A DNA stretch of 16,514 bases from Acidobacteriota bacterium (GCA_030550225.1 JAUQPV010000029.1:1-16514); one strand, 5' to 3'; shown: positions 6,973 through 14,148, counted from the stretch's first letter. The notes: generated by a model from the sequence alone, not told the origin. Translations and numbers: made by a program.

Positions 6973-8025
6973 CTATCCCCGCCGCAGGGCCAACCCGACG
7001 ACGACGGCCAGGGCCGGCCGTTGCTCTTCCAAGAACTCGGGGTCGACGGCCGAGGTGTCCAACATGCGCGTGGGGTCCATCAGCTCGGTCGGAGCCCCAA
7101 TGGTCTGCTGGACGAACTCCTTGAAACCCGGTGTCAGGGCCCCGCCCCCACTCAGAAGGACTCGACGGATTTCGATATCCTGAAAGTTTTGCTTAAAAAA
7201 TCGAATCGTCTTGGTGATTTCCCGTCCAAAATCCTGAAAGACCTGCTGAAAGTAAGGTCGAATTTGCTCCATCCGGAGTTCGTAACGGCCCCGCTTGGCC
7301 AGTTCGGCTTGGTCATATGTCAGGTTGAACTCGGCTCGGACCAGCTCCGTCAGTGAACGCATCCCGACCATGGCGTCCCGGACGAACAACGGCTCGGTCC
7401 CCTGGACGATGTTCATGTTCATCTTGGTCGCCCCTACGTTCAGGAGGGCGATGACCGTCCGGGACCGAGCCAGCTCGGGATAGTTAAATTCGTAGGCATT
7501 CTGGACCGCAAAGGCATCGATGTCCAGGACGACAGGCTCGACCCGGGCCTGGTGGAGGGTGTCCAGGTACATCTGAGCAAAGTCCTTCTTTAGGGCCACG
7601 ATGACCGCTTGCACCTGTCCGGCCGTGCTGGCCGATTCCAAGATATGGTAGTCGATCAGGACTTCTTCGCGGGAAAAGGGCAAGTACTGTTCGGCTTCCC
7701 ACAGGATGGACTCGTGGAGCTCGGCCCGGTCGGCCGTCGCCGGGACGGTCACCCGCTTGACGAAGACGGCGCTCCCGGACACAGAGAAGGCGACCCGGCG
7801 GCTTCGAATCAAGACCTGGTCCATGAGCTTCCGGATGGCGTCGGCGACCGCCGGGGGGTCGATGACCTGGCCCTCGACGATGGCTTCCGGCGACAGGGGA
7901 ACTAAACCCAGGTTCTCGATGGCATAAGTCCCCCGTTTCTTTTCCGTCAGGCTCATCACCTTCACCGAGCTGGAGCCGACGTCCAGGCCGACTAAGAGGC
8001 CCCGTCGCTTACCCAGTGGCGCCAT
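6973..8025 (-). CDS. pilM: Type IV pilus actin-like ATPase PilM
   Basis: A 350-residue cytoplasmic protein of the actin/FtsA fold that anchors the alignment complex by binding the PilN tail. Visible motifs are phosphate-1 (VGLDVGSSSVKVMSL, about 11-25), phosphate-2 (ALLNVGATKMNMNIV, in the second half) and the adenosine-binding stretch LLSGGGALTPGFKEFV in the C-terminal third. Length is normal. The start at 8025 is supported by AGGAG 6 nt upstream. It heads the pil group and has its own likely promoter at 8063-8092, which overlaps the end of the amidase gene. Confidence 0.95.
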   Translation of the reverse strand: MAPLGKRRGLLVGLDVGSSSVKVMSLTEKKRGTYAIENLGLVPLSPEAIVEGQVIDPPAVADAIRKLMDQVLIRSRRVAFSVSGSAVFVKRVTVPATADRAELHESILWEAEQYLPFSREEVLIDYHILESASTAGQVQAVIVALKKDFAQMYLDTLHQARVEPVVLDIDAFAVQNAYEFNYPELARSRTVIALLNVGATKMNMNIVQGTEPLFVRDAMVGMRSLTELVRAEFNLTYDQAELAKRGRYELRMEQIRPYFQQVFQDFGREITKTIRFFKQNFQDIEIRRVLLSGGGALTPGFKEFVQQTIGAPTELMDPTRMLDTSAVDPEFLEEQRPALAVVVGLALRRG

Positions 8026-8062
8026 TCCACGCTCCTATGCCCTCAAACTCTATCGGGGAAAC

Positions 8063-8092
8063 ACTGTAAACAAAAAAGTCCGAAAAAGTCAA
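8063..8092 (-). promoter_or_regulatory. Likely sigma70-type promoter for pilM and following genes
   Basis: On the minus strand, TTGACT (8087-8092, 5 of 6 to consensus) is followed by 18 nt and TACAGT (8063-8068, 4 of 6). The spacer is T-rich in an otherwise GC-rich window. The -35 box overlaps the amidase stop codon. It lies about 38 nt before the pilM start. Confidence 0.5.
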
Positions 8093-9894
8093 GTATCTGA
8101 CGGTCGGGTTAAGCTGGCCAGGCTTCCCTGGGCCTCCAGGTAGGCCGCCAGGCCTTCCAGAAGGCCCTGGACGACCCGGTCCTGGAAAGCCGGGTCGGCC
8201 AGGAGGCGACCCTCCCGGTCATGGGTCAAGAAGGCCGTTTCGACCAGGACGGCCGGCATTTGGGCGCCCATCAAGACGTAAAAGGGGGCCGACTTCACGC
8301 CCAGGTCCCGGGTCGGGTATCGGGGTCGGACCGAGCCGATCAGGTGCTTCTGGAGGTACTCGGCCAAGTCCCGAGACTCCTCGACCTTCGTGCTCTGAAG
8401 GATCAGGTGGACGAACTTCCGGAGCTCGTGGAGTTTGGCCGTCGAGACGGCGTTCTCCCGGGCGGCGACCTCCATGGCGTGGGGGTCCCGGGCCCAGTGC
8501 AGGTAGTAAGTCTCCACGCCGTGCAGGCGGCCGTCGCGACTGGCGTTGGCGTGGATCGAGATGAACAGGTCCACGCCTTGGGAGTTGGCCATTGCCGTGC
8601 GTTCCTCCAGGGGGACGAAGCGGTCGTCGTCTCGGGTCATCAGGACTTCGACGTTCCACCGGCGGAGGATCGCCTCGCGGAGGCGGCGGGCGATGGCCAG
8701 GGTCACGTCCTTTTCCCGGAGGCCCCCGACGCCGATGGCGCCCGGGTCGTGGCCCCCGTGACCCGGGTCCAACATGATGCGGGCGACCTTCATACCCAAC
8801 TGGCGGGCGATGCTGTAAGTCCCGGACCGATTCGCCTCGGGGACGGGGATTTCTCGAGCGGCGGCGTCTTCCGTTCGGTCGGCTGGGACGGACGGGGCCG
8901 GCGTCTCTGTCGGCCGGGTAGCCGCCTCGGCCCGGCTCTGGGCCTGACCGGCCGACTCCCAGGGGCGCTGGAAGATGTCGACGACGATCCGGTACGGCGA
9001 CTCCAGGATAAAGATCCGGTGCTGTTTAATGCGGTCGAAATCCAAGACGACCCGGGCCGTGTCGGGGAGGTATTGGCCCACGCGGACCTGTCGGAGGTGG
9101 GCATGGGACGGGAGTTCCCAACCCTGACCCCGAATCTGCCGAGACAGGACTGTCTGGTCGAGGTCAATGTAGAGGCGGTCTGGGTCCCGGAGGACACCCG
9201 TCCGGTAGGAGACGGCGTCCGAGAGGTCCAGCACGATACGGGTGTACTGGGGGCTTGTCCAGTAGCGGACGCCCTGGAGGACGGCGAGGCCCCGAGCGCG
9301 GACGTTCTCGGGTCGGGCGGGGGCCTCGGACCAGGCCGACCGAGCCTGGGCAAGGAGGGACTTGTAGTCGGGGACTTTTTGACACCGGGCCTCCGAGAAG
9401 AGGCGGGGGCACTCCGTCACGTAGGAAGCCCACTCCGGCAGGGCCTTCGTCCGGTAGAGGTCAGCGACCCGCAGGAGGGCCGTCGGTCCCCAGGGGCTAT
9501 GGGGGTATTCGGTGATGAGGAACTTGTAGCGGTCCACGGCCCTTTGCCAGTCCTCGTCCCGCGCCCCCGTCCGGAAGAGTCGGGCGTAAACTTCTGCCTC
9601 CATGTAGACGGCGTCGTCGGCCACGGCGTGGGTCGGATGCCGGTAGTAGACGGTCCGGAATTGGTCGGCCAGCCGCTCCCAATGCCGCCGGTCGTACCGT
9701 TCGGGCTGGGCCTGCATGGCCCGATAGCGGGCCTGGGCCGACCGGTATAGGGCACCGGCGTCGACCCCCGGCCGGGGCTTCCTGAGGAGACTCACAGGCC
9801 CGACAGTCCCCCAAGCCGGGTCACCGGGGAGGGCATAACCCGTGACCCAAAGGATGGCCAAACACCACCGAATCCGACGTAGGCCCACGGTCAT
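8089..9894 (-). CDS. Exported N-acetylmuramoyl-L-alanine amidase (TPR-AMIN-Amidase_3)
   Basis: A 601-residue periplasmic zinc amidase that cleaves the bond between MurNAc and L-Ala of peptidoglycan, probably in septum splitting (AmiC type). Order: signal peptide about 1-30; TPR-like helical region about 45-190; AMIN domain about 203-310; Pro/Ala/Thr-rich linker about 312-365; Amidase_3 about 369-590. Zinc ligands are His379 (DPGHGG), Glu394 (LREKD) and His448 (SIHAN), and catalytic Glu552 lies in VETAF; all are present. The ATG at 9894 overlaps the stop of the recombinase gene (ATGA), so translation is coupled. A longer open frame continues upstream but would overlap that gene and lacks sense. 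Confidence 0.92.
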   Translation of the reverse strand: MTVGLRRIRWCLAILWVTGYALPGDPAWGTVGPVSLLRKPRPGVDAGALYRSAQARYRAMQAQPERYDRRHWERLADQFRTVYYRHPTHAVADDAVYMEAEVYARLFRTGARDEDWQRAVDRYKFLITEYPHSPWGPTALLRVADLYRTKALPEWASYVTECPRLFSEARCQKVPDYKSLLAQARSAWSEAPARPENVRARGLAVLQGVRYWTSPQYTRIVLDLSDAVSYRTGVLRDPDRLYIDLDQTVLSRQIRGQGWELPSHAHLRQVRVGQYLPDTARVVLDFDRIKQHRIFILESPYRIVVDIFQRPWESAGQAQSRAEAATRPTETPAPSVPADRTEDAAAREIPVPEANRSGTYSIARQLGMKVARIMLDPGHGGHDPGAIGVGGLREKDVTLAIARRLREAILRRWNVEVLMTRDDDRFVPLEERTAMANSQGVDLFISIHANASRDGRLHGVETYYLHWARDPHAMEVAARENAVSTAKLHELRKFVHLILQSTKVEESRDLAEYLQKHLIGSVRPRYPTRDLGVKSAPFYVLMGAQMPAVLVETAFLTHDREGRLLADPAFQDRVVQGLLEGLAAYLEAQGSLASLTRPSDT

Positions 9895-10796
9895 GCCTTC
9901 GGATGCGTCCCCCGATAGGTTTGTTCGATATGAGACCACTCGGGATGGGTATATCGCTGGGTCGTATGAAGACGGGCGTGACCCAGGAGTTCCTGCAGGG
10001 TCCGGAGGTCGACGCCAGCTTGGAGCAGGTGGGTCGCAAAAGTGTGCCGAAGGAGATGCGGGTACAGCCGCCGAAGCAGGCCCGCCCGGAGCTGGTAATG
10101 TCGCAGTAGGTACCGGACACCCCGGTCCGTCAGGGGGCGACCCCGGCGATTGACCCACAGGAAGCCGTGGGGTCGGTCCGGGGCTACGTGAAGGGCCCGT
10201 TCGTCGAGGTACCGCCCCAGGGGCGTCTGAAGGGCGGGCAGGACCGGAATGGACCGCTCCTTCCGACCCTTCCCGCGCACTCGGACCCACATCCGGGATG
10301 GGTCCAGGTCCTCTACCGAAAGCCGGACCAGCTCGCCCACGCGGAGGCCCATCCCGTAAAGGAATCCGAAGATCAGGGCGTCCCGTAATTGCCAAAAGGT
10401 GTCCCACCGAAACAACCCCAAGAGGGCCTGAATTTCCTCCGACCGGAGGGCCGGGGGCGGTTCCTCGGGGACCCGCAGGTTCGGTAAGACGGCCGCCGGG
10501 TTGTCTCGACGGAACCCCGCCCGCTGGAGATACCGAAAGAAGGCCCGCAGGGCCGACAGCCGCCGGTTTGTCGAACGCCGGTGATAGCCCCGTTCGAGAA
10601 GGCTCGCTAAGTACGCCCGGACGTCCTGATCATCGACCTCCATCCAGGCCAGGGGCTCGAACGCCGGACGCCCATGGTAGTGGCAGAAGAACTGCTGGAA
10701 GTCGGTCAAGTCCCTTCGGTAGGCCCGTAAGGTGTGGGGCGAGGCGCCTCGCTCCCAACGTAAATAGTCCAGAAAGGCGTCCACCCACTGACCCAT
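9891..10796 (-). CDS. Tyrosine recombinase, XerC/XerD type
   Basis: A 301-residue site-specific recombinase. Core-binding (SAM-like) domain about 2-90; catalytic domain about 110-285. Catalytic residues are all visible: Arg152 (GMGLRVGE), Lys176 (RGKGRKER), His247 and Arg250 (HLLRHTFATHLL), His273 (LLGH), and Tyr282 (TTQRYTH). Such enzymes resolve chromosome dimers at dif. Length fits XerC or XerD; which one is not decidable here. The start chosen is ATG at 10796. The open frame extends to a TTG at 10835, but a good promoter has its -10 box inside that extension, so the TTG would not be transcribed. The stop overlaps the amidase start (ATGA). Confidence 0.9.
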   Translation of the reverse strand: MGQWVDAFLDYLRWERGASPHTLRAYRRDLTDFQQFFCHYHGRPAFEPLAWMEVDDQDVRAYLASLLERGYHRRSTNRRLSALRAFFRYLQRAGFRRDNPAAVLPNLRVPEEPPPALRSEEIQALLGLFRWDTFWQLRDALIFGFLYGMGLRVGELVRLSVEDLDPSRMWVRVRGKGRKERSIPVLPALQTPLGRYLDERALHVAPDRPHGFLWVNRRGRPLTDRGVRYLLRHYQLRAGLLRRLYPHLLRHTFATHLLQAGVDLRTLQELLGHARLHTTQRYTHPEWSHIEQTYRGTHPKA

Positions 10797-10823
10797 CCGT
10801 ACATCTCTTTGGGGAATCTGTAC

Positions 10824-10851
10824 ATTATGACCCAAGGCATAGAAATGTCAA
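10824..10851 (-). promoter_or_regulatory. Sigma70-type promoter for the xer-amidase pair
   Basis: On the minus strand, a perfect TTGACA (10846-10851), 16-nt spacer, then CATAAT (10824-10829, 5 of 6). The expected start of transcription is near 10817, about 20 nt before the ATG at 10796. This is the best promoter match in the window and rules against the upstream TTG start. Confidence 0.7.
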
Positions 10852-10869
10852 AGCGCGACCTTTCGCCAG

Positions 10870-10898
10870 TTGCCTCCGGTGGCCGGGTCGGCTAATTT
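10870..10898 (+). promoter_or_regulatory. Weak possible promoter for tRNA-Ser / rpmB
   Basis: TTGCCT (10870-10875), 17-nt spacer, then TAATTT (10893-10898). Spacing is right and the site lies about 36 nt before the tRNA gene in an otherwise empty divergent gap, but the -10 match is poor. Confidence 0.3.
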
Positions 10899-10933
10899 AT
10901 CCAGCGGGGACCCTTTCCCACCGTGGATTCGCC

Positions 10934-11026
10934 GGAGAGGTACCGAAGCGGACACACCGGGCCCGACTCGAAATCGGGTTGCCCCCGAGAGGGGGCACGT
11001 GGGTTCGAATCCCACCCTCTCCGCCA
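10934..11026 (+). tRNA. tRNA-Ser (anticodon CGA)
   Basis: A complete 93-nt tRNA of serine type. Acceptor stem GGAGAGG pairs with CCTCTCC (11016-11022). The anticodon stem CCCGA/TCGGG encloses the loop CTCGAAA, giving CGA, which reads UCG. The long variable arm (GCCCCC-GAGA-GGGGGC) is the mark of class II tRNAs. The T arm is GTGGG-TTCGAAT-CCCAC. The discriminator base is G, and CCA is encoded. It lies upstream of rpmB in the same direction. Confidence 0.95.
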
Positions 11027-11088
11027 ACCTTTCCGGATGGACCATCTTACTCCTTAGCCTCATACATCCTGGCTCCGCGGAGGTAAGG

Positions 11089-11280
11089 ATGGCACGGCGT
11101 TGCGACGTGTGCGGTAAGGGACCGGTGAAGGGTCACAATATCAGTCATGCGCACAACGTGACGATTCGACGGTTTTACCCCAATCTCGTCAAGGTCCGGG
11201 CCCGTGTGGGCGGGAGCGTCCAGCGGCTCAAGGTCTGTATGAAGTGTCTGAAGTCCGGGAAGGTCGAGAAGGTCGCCTGA
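11089..11280 (+). CDS. rpmB: Ribosomal protein bL28 (zinc-ribbon form)
   Basis: A 63-residue protein of the large ribosomal subunit. It begins MARRCDVCGKGPVKGHNISHA, typical for L28, and has two Cys pairs (CDVC at 5-8 and CMKC near 53-56), so it is the zinc-binding form. The start at 11089 has GGAGG 5 nt upstream. It lies 62 nt after tRNA-Ser. Length is normal. Confidence 0.96.
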   Translation: MARRCDVCGKGPVKGHNISHAHNVTIRRFYPNLVKVRARVGGSVQRLKVCMKCLKSGKVEKVA

Positions 11281-11628
11281 ACGGCGGTTCGGGAATTCGG
11301 CAATTCGGGAATCCGGCAGTCCGGCAGTTCGGGAATTTGACAGATAGGGAGATAGGGGTGACTCAGGGGGGGCTATGCAGGTACTGCCGGGGACGGCAGT
11401 CGGGACGACCTGTCGGGTCGTTTCGAGAATGCCTGCCTGGATGTGGGCGTTTACCTTAGGCAGTGGGAGTCATCCCCGCTTCCGTCCTGGATAGCTCTGA
11501 ATAGGGATACCCGCCCTTCTCCCTCAGGCCACCACGGGAAGTAACCCCTGTTCCGTTTCCCACACCTCCCTGCCGGCCTATCTGCCGGACTGCCGAATTC
11601 CCGAATTCCCGAACTGCCGGATCCTGCA
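11281..11628. repeat. rpmB-lpxB gap with inverted 8-nt repeat arms
   Basis: A 348-nt stretch with no gene. The left arm (about 11287-11336) has six 8-nt units of form TTCGGGAA/TCCGGCAG. The right arm (about 11578-11625) is its inverse, with CCGAATTC and CTGCCGGA units. AGATAGG-like sequence lies inside both arms. The arms can pair to hold a loop of about 230 nt that contains a possible structured RNA (separate entry). The right arm runs up to the lpxB start, and lpxB itself has no strong ribosome site. Confidence 0.7.
11355..11477 (+). ncRNA. Possible structured RNA or leader between rpmB and lpxB
   Basis: GGGGTGACTC (11355-11364) can pair with GAGTCATCCCC (11467-11477) over 10 bp with one bulge. 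Inside are three stems: ACTGCCG/CGGCAGT with a GGGA (GNRA-type) loop (11383-11400); ACGACC/GGTCGT with a 5-nt loop (11405-11421); and CTGCCT/AGGCAG (11433-11463). It does not match RNase P, SRP, tmRNA, 6S or common riboswitch motifs that I know. Chance pairing in GC-rich DNA is possible, and the strand is uncertain. Confidence 0.3.
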
Positions 11629-12780
11629 TTGACGGTCCAGAACGTTTTGGTCAGCGCCGGTGAGCTTTCGGGCGACCTTTACGCCCGCCGGATGGTCGAG
11701 GCCCTGCGACGACGCTGGGCCGAGGAGGTCCACTTCTGGGGTATGGGCGGACCCGAGATGGCGGCGGCGGGTGTCGAAGTCGTCGTCCCCATGGCGGACT
11801 TGCAGGTCCACGGGGTTATCGAGGTCCTGCCGAATCTGTTCCGCCTGTTCCGAGCCTTTCGGCGCCTGATCGAGGAGGCCGAGCGGCGGCGACCTGCGTG
11901 GGCCCTCTTGGTCGACTTTCAAGACTTCCATCTTCGATTGGCCCGGGAGCTGAAGCGCCGGGGCGTGCGGGTCATTCAAATGGTCGGGCCCACGGTGTGG
12001 GCGTGGCGTCCGGGTCGGGTTCAGGCCCTGCGGAAGGTCCTGGACAAACTCCTCGTCATCTTTCCCTTCGAAGAGGCGATCTTTCGGGAGGCGGGCATCG
12101 ACGCCGATTACATCGGGCATCCCCTGTTGGACCTGGTCCGCGTGTCCATCGGGCGGGCCGAATTCATGGCCCAGCAAGGGTGGGCTCCGGACACGAAGGT
12201 CATCGGCCTGCTCCCGGGTAGTCGCCCGACGGAGGTCCGCCGTCTCCTGCCCATCATGCTGGAATCTGTCCGCTCCCTTCGGGCGTCCCGAGACGTTCAG
12301 CCCTTTGTCGTTCGGGCGGCCACGATCGCCGAGGCAATCGTCCGCTCGATGGCGGCTACGCACGGCCTGCCGGACCTCCCGATCGTATCGGGCCCGGCTA
12401 AGTACGACTGGATGGCCAATGCGGACCTCTTGATCGTGGCCTCCGGGACGGCGACGATGGAGGCCATGCTGGTCCGCACGCCGATGATCGTCGTTTACAA
12501 GCTTCATCCCCTGAACTGGTGGATCGCCCGCCGGTTCGTGCGGGTCCGGTACGCCAGCATGGTCAACATCCTGGCCGGGGAGATGGTCGTGCCTGAGCTT
12601 TTGCAGGACGCCTGTACGCCGACGGCCGTCGCCCGCTTGGCCTTCGAACTGCTGGACCGGCCGGACCGGCGCCGTCGGATCGTCGAACGCTACCTGGACG
12701 TCATCAACGGTTTGGGGTGCCTCCACGCCTTTGAAGAAGGCCCCCGCGTCATCGAGGAGGCGGTCCGACGATGGACGTGA
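11629..12780 (+). CDS. lpxB: Lipid-A-disaccharide synthase
   Basis: A 383-residue glycosyltransferase (family GT19) that joins UDP-2,3-diacylglucosamine and lipid X to make the lipid A disaccharide at the cytoplasmic face of the inner membrane. Recognised by VLVSAGELSGDLYARRMVEALRR at the start, FWGMGGPEMAAAGVEVV, the MVGPTVWAWRPGR segment, GLLPGSRPTEVRRLLP and ASGTATMEAML in the C-terminal half. The chosen start is TTG at 11629, because the family pattern begins at once; an in-frame CTG at 11614 is possible. It overlaps the next gene by 10 nt, so the two are coupled. It shows the organism makes lipid A. Confidence 0.95.
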   Translation: MTVQNVLVSAGELSGDLYARRMVEALRRRWAEEVHFWGMGGPEMAAAGVEVVVPMADLQVHGVIEVLPNLFRLFRAFRRLIEEAERRRPAWALLVDFQDFHLRLARELKRRGVRVIQMVGPTVWAWRPGRVQALRKVLDKLLVIFPFEEAIFREAGIDADYIGHPLLDLVRVSIGRAEFMAQQGWAPDTKVIGLLPGSRPTEVRRLLPIMLESVRSLRASRDVQPFVVRAATIAEAIVRSMAATHGLPDLPIVSGPAKYDWMANADLLIVASGTATMEAMLVRTPMIVVYKLHPLNWWIARRFVRVRYASMVNILAGEMVVPELLQDACTPTAVARLAFELLDRPDRRRRIVERYLDVINGLGCLHAFEEGPRVIEEAVRRWT

Positions 12781-13601
12781 GGCTGTCCTCGAATCCCGTC
12801 GTCTTAGTCACGGGGGCCAGCTCGGGCCTGGGGTGGGCCCTGGTCCAGGAGATGGCCCGACGGGGATGGTCGACGTGCCTGGTCGCCCGGCGGGCGGACC
12901 GTCTCCAAGAGGCGGTCGAGACCTTGGCGTCTCGATACCCCCAAGCTTTTCATGCCGCCCGGGCCCTGGATTTAGCCGACCCAGATGCGATCCATCGTTG
13001 TACAGATTGGCTGGAGCGCTTGGGCGTCTGGCCCGAGGTCGTCGTCCACAACGCCGGCCTCGGTCGGTTCGGTCATTTTGAGGCCGTCCCGTGGGAGACG
13101 CACCGGTCTATCGTGGCTGTTCAGGTCCGGTCCGTCGTGGCCCTCACGAGAGCTTTGCTTCCACCGATGGTCCGGCGGGGTCGGGGGATGTTCGTCTTCG
13201 TCGGCTCTACGTCAGGTCGGAAGCCTGTGCCTTTCCTGGCGACGTATGCGGCCTCGAAGGCTTTCCTGCATCACTTTGCCTTGGCCCTCGGCGAGGAACT
13301 GCGGGGGACGGGCGTTCGGTCTCTCCTTGTCATTCCCGGCTTTATCGTTACGGGCTTCCACGAGCGGGAGGGTCTTCCGGCTGAGGCCCGGCCGTCGCGA
13401 GGCCAGCGCCCGGAGACTGTGGCCCGACGGGTCGCCGACGCCATCGAGCGCCGGGGGGGCGGCGTCTTGGTCGTCGGTCGCTGGCGGGAGCGTCTGACGG
13501 GGTGGCTTCAGCGCCTGTTCCCCGGCGAGGGATGGGCCATCCGGATGGGCCGATTTTATGAACAGTGGCTCCCGCCGGTCAGCGGAGAAGACGAGCGATG
13601 A
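12771..13601 (+). CDS. Short-chain dehydrogenase/reductase (SDR)
   Basis: A 276-residue NAD(P)-binding oxidoreductase of the classical SDR kind. It shows TGASSGLG at 14-21 (nucleotide binding), HNAG at 93-96, Ser146, and Tyr159-x3-Lys163 of the active site, all present. Arg40 and Arg41 after the second strand favour NADP. The C-terminal 60 residues are basic and may fold as a helical tail. The substrate is unknown. The start at 12771 overlaps lpxB by 10 nt, and the stop overlaps the prepilin-like gene (ATGA), so all three genes form a coupled group. A role in envelope lipid metabolism is a guess from position. Confidence 0.88.
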   Translation: MDVRLSSNPVVLVTGASSGLGWALVQEMARRGWSTCLVARRADRLQEAVETLASRYPQAFHAARALDLADPDAIHRCTDWLERLGVWPEVVVHNAGLGRFGHFEAVPWETHRSIVAVQVRSVVALTRALLPPMVRRGRGMFVFVGSTSGRKPVPFLATYAASKAFLHHFALALGEELRGTGVRSLLVIPGFIVTGFHEREGLPAEARPSRGQRPETVARRVADAIERRGGGVLVVGRWRERLTGWLQRLFPGEGWAIRMGRFYEQWLPPVSGEDER

Positions 13602-13936
13602 AAATTGCGAATTGCGGATTGCAAATTGGGGACTCCGAATTTCGCAATTCGAAATCCGCCATCTCGGATGGTTTTTCGCTGGCCGAGGTCCTGGCGGCGG
13701 TCTTGGTCTTGGGCCTGCTCTTGGTCGGGATCGCTCATCTGTCGGCCCGGGTGTATCAGGCCACTCGCCAAGGGCACCGGCTCTTGCGTGAATGGCAGGC
13801 CGCCTTGGCCGACCTACCGGCCGTGGAGGTCTGCCAGGCTCGGCCCTTGGACAGCCCTCAGTGGCGCTACCGACCCGAGCCGACGCCAGCCGTCTGGCCT
13901 CGTACTGGAGCGCTGGGGCCCCTGACCTGCCGATGA
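13598..13936 (+). CDS. Short type IV prepilin-like protein
   Basis: A 112-residue protein. A leader of 25 residues ends in G and is followed by FSLAEVLAAVLVLGLLLVGIAHL, the class III signal cut by prepilin peptidase (PilD) before Phe, with Glu at +5 and a long hydrophobic helix. The processed form would have about 87 residues, small for a minor pilin or pseudopilin. The C-terminal part is Pro-rich, with two Cys residues that may form a disulfide. Residues 2 to about 23 of the leader are encoded by a heptamer array. The start ATG overlaps the SDR stop. It lies away from the pilMNOQ group and its role in pilus priming is inferred only from the N-terminus. Confidence 0.75.
   Translation: MKIANCGLQIGDSEFRNSKSAISDGFSLAEVLAAVLVLGLLLVGIAHLSARVYQATRQGHRLLREWQAALADLPAVEVCQARPLDSPQWRYRPEPTPAVWPRTGALGPLTCR
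13601..13663. repeat. AATTGCG heptamer array right behind a start codon
   Basis: Directly after ATGAA, 7-nt units follow (AATTGCG, AATTGCG, GATTGCA, AATTGGG, then diverged units), then the inverse form (CGAATTTCGCAATTCG). The array could fold on itself near the start codon. It encodes the leader of the prepilin-like protein and matches the array at 2937-2973. Confidence 0.8.
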
Positions 13937-14135
13937 AGTTAGGTGTTGGGTCCTGGGTGTTCGGTGTTAGGTAGATAGGTAGAAGGGACTGTAGACTAAA
14001 GACCACAGACTGGCGGAGTCACTGGAATCCCTCGTCTCGAGATGAGGCAAGCCAGGCTTCCAAAACAAGTCCGTGGTCTGTGATCTTTAATATATCCAAC
14101 ACCGAACACCCAACACCTAAGACCTAACACCGAAC
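13937..14135. repeat. Long inverted heptamer repeat before hflK
   Basis: A gap of about 200 nt with no gene. The left arm (about 13938-14005) has GGTGTTG-type units (period 7) followed by GACCACAGAC-type units. The right arm (about 14068-14135) is the inverse: GTCCGTGGTCTGTG, then CCAACAC/CGAACAC units. The order is nested, so the arms can pair along about 65-70 nt. The core has CTGGC (14007-14011) facing GCCAG, and a near-palindrome CCTCGTCTCGAGATGAGG. A short AT-rich run (TTTAATATAT, 14087-14096) lies in the right arm and might act as a -10 region, but no -35 box is clear. Confidence 0.75.
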
Positions 14136-14148
14136 CGGAGGGACACCG

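Noticed and set aside
8221..9750. Plus-strand open frame of 509 residues
   Set aside because: It is antisense to the amidase, which has intact catalytic motifs. Long antisense frames are expected in such GC-rich DNA, and the peptide has no recognisable domain.
9895..10407. 171-residue N-terminal extension of the amidase frame
   Set aside because: It overlaps the recombinase catalytic domain in another frame, is Pro/Arg/Gly-rich noise, and the proper signal peptide with an ATGA-coupled start begins at 9894.
9891..11026. Tyrosine recombinase close to a tRNA-Ser gene as sign of an integrated element
   Set aside because: The recombinase is coupled to a housekeeping amidase, faces away from the tRNA, no repeat of the tRNA 3' end was seen, and the genes on both sides are core functions.
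10848..11063. Minus-strand open frame of 71 residues containing RVGFEPTCPLSGATRF
   Set aside because: It is antisense to tRNA-Ser; this VGFEPT-type peptide is a well-known false protein from the reverse strand of class II tRNA genes.
11355..11477. Identification as 6S RNA, SRP RNA, tmRNA, RNase P RNA or a known riboswitch
   Set aside because: None of the conserved sequence elements of these classes that I know could be found on either strand.
11578..12726. Minus-strand open frame of 382 residues over lpxB
   Set aside because: Shadow of lpxB; low-complexity, Asp/Gln/Arg-rich composition with no motif.
59..14135. Repeat arrays considered as CRISPR
   Set aside because: Units are 7-8 nt, contiguous and degenerate, with no spacers and no cas genes.
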